Below, one piece after another: positions 13,643 through 17,572 of a stretch of 17,572 nt of DNA. The notes beneath the pieces are model-generated. The model did not search any database and had not been told where the DNA came from. It worked only from the letters and a program-made list of their open reading frames with translations. The position numbers and the translations under genes were made by a program. Positions within the stretch are counted from its first letter, which is position 1. Every line of letters begins with the position of its first letter. The DNA is from Firmicutes bacterium UBA5559 (GTDB lineage Bacteria; Bacillota; Clostridia; Peptostreptococcales; Anaerovoracaceae), in assembly GCA_002425705.1 (NCBI GenBank), contig DIMT01000024.1:1-17572 (forward strand). The letters run 5' to 3'.

Positions 13643-13666
13643 GGTGTTGATTCCCTACACAACACC
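13643..13666 (+). promoter_or_regulatory. Hairpin in the leader of the MttB-family gene
   Basis: GGTGTTG (13643-13649) pairs perfectly with CAACACC (13660-13666) around a ten-base loop. No T-run follows, so it is unlikely to be a simple terminator of the ATPase gene. A decoy GGAGGTG (13640-13646) lies at its base, with no suitable start codon. It may be a leader element or an operator. Confidence 0.4.
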
Positions 13667-13706
13667 GCTATTCGTCCGATAACAACTCACCCAGGAGGAA
13701 ACAACC

Positions 13707-15119
13707 ATGAATCAATTTATGAGAGAAAATCAAATAAAAGAGGCTTATGCTCAGGCGGTTCAAATCATGGAAACCGTGGGTGTCCGGTTTGAAAAGGAAG
13801 AAGCCCGGGAACTGTTTCGACATCACGGAGGGACCATCGAGGGGGAGAAAGTCCTTATTCCTCGTAAACTTCTGGAGGAAGCCCTGGCCACGACCCCCAA
13901 GCAGGATTACAGCGTAACTGGCGCAAAGCGGGTCGCAGCCGGTACGCCCTTTGGCAACGCCCCCTTTATCCTGGAGGATGACACCGGCATTGTGCGGAGG
14001 TGCAACATGGAGGATGCCCTCCGGTTCTACCGGGTCAATGAAACCTCGGACCTTTACGAATGCACGAATCCTGGTTGTACAGACCCCCTGGACAACGACG
14101 GCCCGGACCAATTTGTGGCCCAGATCGCCATGGCTCTGAAATATTCGGATAAATACCCCAACATCGGTCTTCGGGCAACGAAAAGTACGGCCCTGAACGG
14201 AGATGTATACGGCAGTGCCCGGAGAGCCTTCCGGATGGCCCGGGAGTTTTATGATCAGTGGGAGGAGCCCGTCATCACCCAGGGGATCTGCCCCAATCCA
14301 CCCCTGGCCTACGACCGGGAATGCCTGGACAATCTGGAGGCAGCCATTGATGAGGGACAGGCTGTTACGATCATGCCTTGCTCCCTGGGCTTTATGACTG
14401 CCCCGGAAACCATCATGGGGGTAGCCATCCATGATTTTGCCATGGCTTTGGCGGGATTGACCTTCGTGCAGCTCAAAGCTCCCGGAAATCTAATATCCTT
14501 TGTGGATTTTTCCACCATCAGCAATGTCCGGACCCTGCAGCCCAATTATGGCAGCGTGGAATGCGTCCACATTCAGGTCATCTTTTATGAACTGTCCAAA
14601 TCCCTGGGCATTCCCTGCGCTATTTCCGGAGGATATGGGGATGGCACCCGGGTGGATTATCAGGCCGGAATGGAAGGAATGCTGACTACGATTCTTCCCT
14701 TTAGTCTGACGGAAGTCGCGGAGGTCTGGTGCATGCCGGGGATTCTGGCGGGATTTTCCTGCGGCAGCTTCCAAAAGGCTCTTCTTGACGAGGAGATGAT
14801 GCGCAATATGAACCGGATGCTTCGGGGAACGGACCTGGCCATAGATGATAAACTGCCCAAGGCCTTGGCCGCCGGTATGGAGGCTGGTGGATTCCTGGGA
14901 GTCGGCCGGATGAAAACCTATCACCGGGACAATTATATGACCAATTTATTCAATAAATGGGGAGTCGGCCTGGCTGAAAATCCGGAAAAATCCGACTTGT
15001 CGGTGATAACCGGGAAAATGCTGAAGGATCGGCTGGAATCCTACGTAGAGCCGGAACGCACCCCAGCACAGAAGAAGATCCTGCAGCCCCACCTGCCATC
15101 GATCTGCCGCTTTGAATAA
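13707..15119 (+). CDS. MttB-family (trimethylamine methyltransferase-like) corrinoid-dependent methyltransferase, non-pyrrolysine
   Basis: The 470-aa protein has the length and sequence character of the MttB superfamily. Recognisable parts include MRENQIKEAYAQAVQIMETV, VRFEKEEARELFRHHGGTIE, SVTGAKR.., ILEDDTG.VR, NVRTLQPNYGSVE, CAISGGYGDGTRVDYQAGME and the C-terminal YHRDNYMTNLFNKWG. There is no in-frame TAG, so it belongs to the non-pyrrolysine branch. Members that have been characterised (MtgB, MtcB, MtpB types) move a methyl group from quaternary amines such as glycine betaine, carnitine or proline betaine to a corrinoid protein. The substrate here is unknown, and no corrinoid protein gene is adjacent in the window. 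The start has AGGAGG (13693-13698) eight bases upstream. It begins a G+C-richer block and precedes the oxidoreductase genes by 46 bases, likely in one operon. Confidence 0.88.
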   Translation: MNQFMRENQIKEAYAQAVQIMETVGVRFEKEEARELFRHHGGTIEGEKVLIPRKLLEEALATTPKQDYSVTGAKRVAAGTPFGNAPFILEDDTGIVRRCNMEDALRFYRVNETSDLYECTNPGCTDPLDNDGPDQFVAQIAMALKYSDKYPNIGLRATKSTALNGDVYGSARRAFRMAREFYDQWEEPVITQGICPNPPLAYDRECLDNLEAAIDEGQAVTIMPCSLGFMTAPETIMGVAIHDFAMALAGLTFVQLKAPGNLISFVDFSTISNVRTLQPNYGSVECVHIQVIFYELSKSLGIPCAISGGYGDGTRVDYQAGMEGMLTTILPFSLTEVAEVWCMPGILAGFSCGSFQKALLDEEMMRNMNRMLRGTDLAIDDKLPKALAAGMEAGGFLGVGRMKTYHRDNYMTNLFNKWGVGLAENPEKSDLSVITGKMLKDRLESYVEPERTPAQKKILQPHLPSICRFE

Positions 15120-15165
15120 AGGAATGCAGGGACCCTTATGTACCTAGTGTAAAGGAGGCGAATGT

Positions 15166-16830
15166 ATGCATTACAACTTGCTGATTGGCGGAGCAGCCGG
15201 CCAGGGGATCGATACCATGGCCGGGATACTGGGAAAATTACTGAAAAAAGAAGGCTATGCTGTTCTGACCACCCACGATTTTATGTCAAGGATTCGAGGG
15301 GGCCATAATTTCACCCTGATACGATTCGGCGACAGTCCGGTCTATTCCCACAGCATGGCCCTGGACGGCCTGATTGCTCTGGACGATGAAACGGTAGGCC
15401 TCCACATCGGGGAGCTTAAGCCGGAAGGGTTTATCCTCTGCGATGAAAAGATCAAAACCGACGACGGGCGGGCCATTAAAATTCCCATGGCGGAGATGGC
15501 TAAGGAGCTTGGAAACCCCAGGGTTTCCGGCAGCATTGCCACCGGCGTTCTATTAAAGCTCTTTGGATTATCGTTGGATGGACTGGAAAAAATAATGGCC
15601 CAGGAGCTGAAAGAAGAGCTTCTGGAAATCAACCAGAAGGCCTATATACAAGGATACGAGAAGGCGGAACCCCGTTATGAAAAACTGAAAGCGGACTTTG
15701 CCGGTCACATGATCATAAACGGCAACAGGGCAATAGCCCTGGGAGCCCTGGCAGCAGGCCTCCGGTTTTATTCGGCCTACCCCATGTCTCCATCCACGAC
15801 AATCATGGAGTTTCTGGCATCCAAAAGCAAAGAACTGGACGTAGTCGTGGAGCAGGCGGAGGATGAAATTGCCGCCATTAACATGGCCCTGGGGGCTTCC
15901 TTTGCCGGAGCACCGGCCATGACCGGCACCTCCGGCGGTGGGTTTTCCCTCATGGTGGAAGCCCTGGGACTGAGCGGCATCGGGGAAATCCCCATGGTCA
16001 TCGCCAATGTTCAAAGACCGGGACCAGCCACAGGTTTCCCAACCAGAACGGAGCAGAGCGACCTGCGCTTTGTCATCCATGCATCCCAGGGAGAATTTCC
16101 GAGAAAAGTCGTCGCCCTGCGAAACCAGGAAGATGCTTACCGGCAAACCATCAGAGCCTTCGCCACAGCGGAAAAGTACCGGATTCCGGTTATCCTGCTC
16201 AGTGACCAGTACCTGGGAGACACCTCGGCTACAATCAAACCCTTTTCCCTGCCGGAAGAGGCCCCTGATCCAGCGTCAGAAAATCCCCAGGGAGAATACA
16301 AACCCTATCTGCTGACGGAAAATGGCATCTCCCCTAGGCGGTATCCGGGCCAGACGGAAGAGCTGGTTAACGTGGACAGTGACGAGCATGATGAACAGGG
16401 ATTGATAACGGAATCCGCTGAAATGAGAATCAAGATGGTGGATAAAAGGATGAACAAGCTTCAGGGAATAGTGGAAGAACTGGAAGAACCGGAGTTTCTG
16501 GGATCCAAGGACGGAGATATTCTTCTGATCGGCTGGGGCTCCACCTGGGGACCGATCAAGGAAGCCGTAGAACGGCTCAACCGGGAAACTCCCGGTTACT
16601 ATGGGGCCTTGGTTTTCGGGGATATCTATCCGCTTCCGGAAAAGCTGCTAAAGGAGAAGGCCGAGAAGGCCCGGCTCATCATCAATATTGAACAGAACGC
16701 AACAGGCCAGTTGGCTGGATTGATTCGGGAAAAAACCGGAATTGTCTGCACTCAAAGCATCCTGAAATATGATGGTCGGCCTATTTCTGCAGAAGAGATC
16801 GCATCACGGATCAGGGAGGTGACGGCATGA
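15166..16830 (+). CDS. 2-oxoacid:ferredoxin oxidoreductase, fused gamma-alpha subunit
   Basis: The 554-aa protein joins the two non-TPP subunits of a 2-oxoacid:acceptor oxidoreductase. Residues 1-185 are the gamma domain (LLIGGAAGQGIDTMAGILGK, then DFMSRIRGGHNFTLIR). Residues 188-554 are the alpha (pyrimidine-binding) domain, with FYSAYPMSPSTTIMEFLA, VEQAEDEIAAINMALGASFAG, MTGTSGGGFSLM and RPGPATGFPTRTEQSDL. The fused arrangement is common in the KorA-like clade. The complex oxidatively decarboxylates a 2-oxoacid to acyl-CoA and reduces ferredoxin, in the cytoplasm. The substrate (pyruvate, 2-oxoglutarate, branched-chain or another acid) is not settled. The start has AAAGGAGG (15151-15158) seven bases upstream. 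Its TGA overlaps the beta-subunit ATG. Confidence 0.9.
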   Translation: MHYNLLIGGAAGQGIDTMAGILGKLLKKEGYAVLTTHDFMSRIRGGHNFTLIRFGDSPVYSHSMALDGLIALDDETVGLHIGELKPEGFILCDEKIKTDDGRAIKIPMAEMAKELGNPRVSGSIATGVLLKLFGLSLDGLEKIMAQELKEELLEINQKAYIQGYEKAEPRYEKLKADFAGHMIINGNRAIALGALAAGLRFYSAYPMSPSTTIMEFLASKSKELDVVVEQAEDEIAAINMALGASFAGAPAMTGTSGGGFSLMVEALGLSGIGEIPMVIANVQRPGPATGFPTRTEQSDLRFVIHASQGEFPRKVVALRNQEDAYRQTIRAFATAEKYRIPVILLSDQYLGDTSATIKPFSLPEEAPDPASENPQGEYKPYLLTENGISPRRYPGQTEELVNVDSDEHDEQGLITESAEMRIKMVDKRMNKLQGIVEELEEPEFLGSKDGDILLIGWGSTWGPIKEAVERLNRETPGYYGALVFGDIYPLPEKLLKEKAEKARLIINIEQNATGQLAGLIREKTGIVCTQSILKYDGRPISAEEIASRIREVTA

Positions 16831-17572
16831 ATCAGAAAGAAATTTGCACCAGAGAAACGGCCTGGTGCCCAGGCTGCGGAAATTTCAGCATCCTGACCTG
16901 TCTGAAGAAGACCCTGGAAAAGATGGAACTGGAGCCTCATAAGGTGCTGATGGTGGCAGGAATCGGCCAAGCGGCTAAAACCCCCCAGTATCTCTGCGTC
17001 AACGCCTTTTGCGGCCTCCACGGCAGGGCTCTCCCCCCAGCAGTAGCAGCAAAAATGGTCAATGAGGAGCTGACCGTTATCCTTAATACCGGTGACGGGG
17101 ATTCCTATGGGGAAGGAGGGAATCACTTCATCCATAATATCCGGCGTAATGTGGATGTGACCCATTTTGTTCACGACAATCAGATATACGGTCTGACCAA
17201 AGGCCAGGCATCCCCCACAACAGAGCTGGGTCATGTCACTGGAGCTCAGACCGACGGCAATATCAATACGCCCTTCAACCCTTTGCTGATGGCGCTGGCA
17301 GCGGGGGCCGGATTTGTGGCCCGGGGTTTTACCGGGGACCAGGAACAGTTGATAACACTTATGGAGAAAGCCATTCGATTCAAAGGATATGCCCTGATCG
17401 ATATCCTCCAGCCCTGCGTCAGCTTCAATAAAATCAACACCTTTGCCTGGTACAAGGAGCGGGTCAAACCAATCGGTGAAGCCCATGACCCGACGGATTT
17501 TGCTGCAGCCATAGGGCTGGCTCAGAAGTTCGGTGATGAAATCCCCACGGGCATCCTCTACCAGGTGGAAAA
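16827..17572 (+). CDS. 2-oxoacid:ferredoxin oxidoreductase, beta (TPP-binding) subunit, partial
   Basis: The start ATG overlaps the stop of the alpha-subunit gene (ATGA, 16827-16830), with AGGGAGG (16813-16819) seven bases upstream, and the frame is open to the window edge (248 codons seen). The product has CPGCG (residues 14-18) near the start, a GIGQAAKTPQY segment, the thiamine-diphosphate motif GDGDSYGEGGNHFIHNIRRN (89-108) and DNQIYGLTKGQASPTT (117-132), all diagnostic of beta subunits. A later Cys in DILQPCVSF probably belongs to the iron-sulphur site. Family proteins are about 280-300 residues, so only the C-terminal end is missing. With the upstream gene it makes a two-gene oxidoreductase; a separate ferredoxin-like delta gene might lie beyond the window. 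Confidence 0.92.
   Translation, partial: MNQKEICTRETAWCPGCGNFSILTCLKKTLEKMELEPHKVLMVAGIGQAAKTPQYLCVNAFCGLHGRALPPAVAAKMVNEELTVILNTGDGDSYGEGGNHFIHNIRRNVDVTHFVHDNQIYGLTKGQASPTTELGHVTGAQTDGNINTPFNPLLMALAAGAGFVARGFTGDQEQLITLMEKAIRFKGYALIDILQPCVSFNKINTFAWYKERVKPIGEAHDPTDFAAAIGLAQKFGDEIPTGILYQVE

Noticed and set aside
13668..14432. Long - strand reading frame (254 codons) opposite the MttB-family gene
   Set aside because: It lies fully antisense to a confidently assigned gene in G+C-rich DNA, where antisense frames stay open by codon bias. It has no ribosome site and no recognisable domain.
16752..17486. Long - strand reading frame (244 codons) opposite the oxidoreductase beta-subunit gene
   Set aside because: The + strand encodes a clear TPP-binding beta subunit. 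The antisense translation has no family-like motifs.
1..17572. tRNA, rRNA, insertion-sequence transposase or integrase genes
   Set aside because: I looked for cloverleaf-like stretches, transposase motifs and terminal inverted repeats and saw none convincing. Mobility of the accessory part is therefore not directly supported.

Overview
The window looks like a chromosomal stretch of an anaerobic Clostridia-type bacterium (Bacillota). The signs are strong GGAGG-type ribosome sites, several TTG starts, low-G+C genes, a corrinoid-type MttB-family methyltransferase, a ferredoxin-dependent 2-oxoacid oxidoreductase, and remnants of LUD and MarR genes. This is a judgement from style and gene content, not a database result.

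Left part (1-5.7 kb): an accessory, defence-like block. An SF2 helicase (142-1794), a helix-turn-helix protein with a very acidic tract and a Cys-rich tail (1839-2870) and a PD-(D/E)XK nuclease (2927-4117) lie on the + strand in operon spacing. Facing them on the - strand is a three-part protein with a DUF6884-like SCSKSK domain, a GIY-YIG nuclease core and a winged-helix-like tail (4168-5589). None is a textbook restriction system, and no methyltransferase is present. A candidate uncharacterised anti-mobile-element locus is the most interesting reading, but it is inference.

Middle part (5.7-11.2 kb): a divergent promoter pair at about 5660-5713 separates the block from a 57-aa membrane peptide and a stand-alone HD hydrolase of the MESH1/SpoT-hydrolase type. 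A catabolic module follows: an APC permease, a YtcJ-type amidohydrolase and an AraC-type regulator with an unusual C-terminal extension. The permease is preceded by a long three-helix hairpin (6551-6613). The regulator has its own promoter and carries a perfect 15-bp inverted repeat inside its coding sequence.

11.2-12.35 kb holds no intact gene. It contains decayed pieces of at least four genes (VOC/glyoxalase, DUF4143 ATPase tail, LUD tail, MarR), two of them joined in one frame, plus a terminator. Next comes an intact AAA/DUF4143 ATPase (12353-13621), whose promoter region contains a 23-bp tandem repeat (2.7 copies).

Right part (13.7 kb to the end): an MttB-family methyltransferase gene, a fused gamma-alpha 2-oxoacid:ferredoxin oxidoreductase gene and the beta-subunit gene, which overlaps it by ATGA and runs off the window. 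This block is clearly richer in G+C (37 of 60 bases from 14221, against 22 of 60 from 3301), so it has a different history from the accessory part or marks the return to the core genome. The operon suggests C1/quaternary-amine metabolism coupled to oxidative decarboxylation of a 2-oxoacid with ferredoxin reduction. The substrates cannot be read from the sequence.
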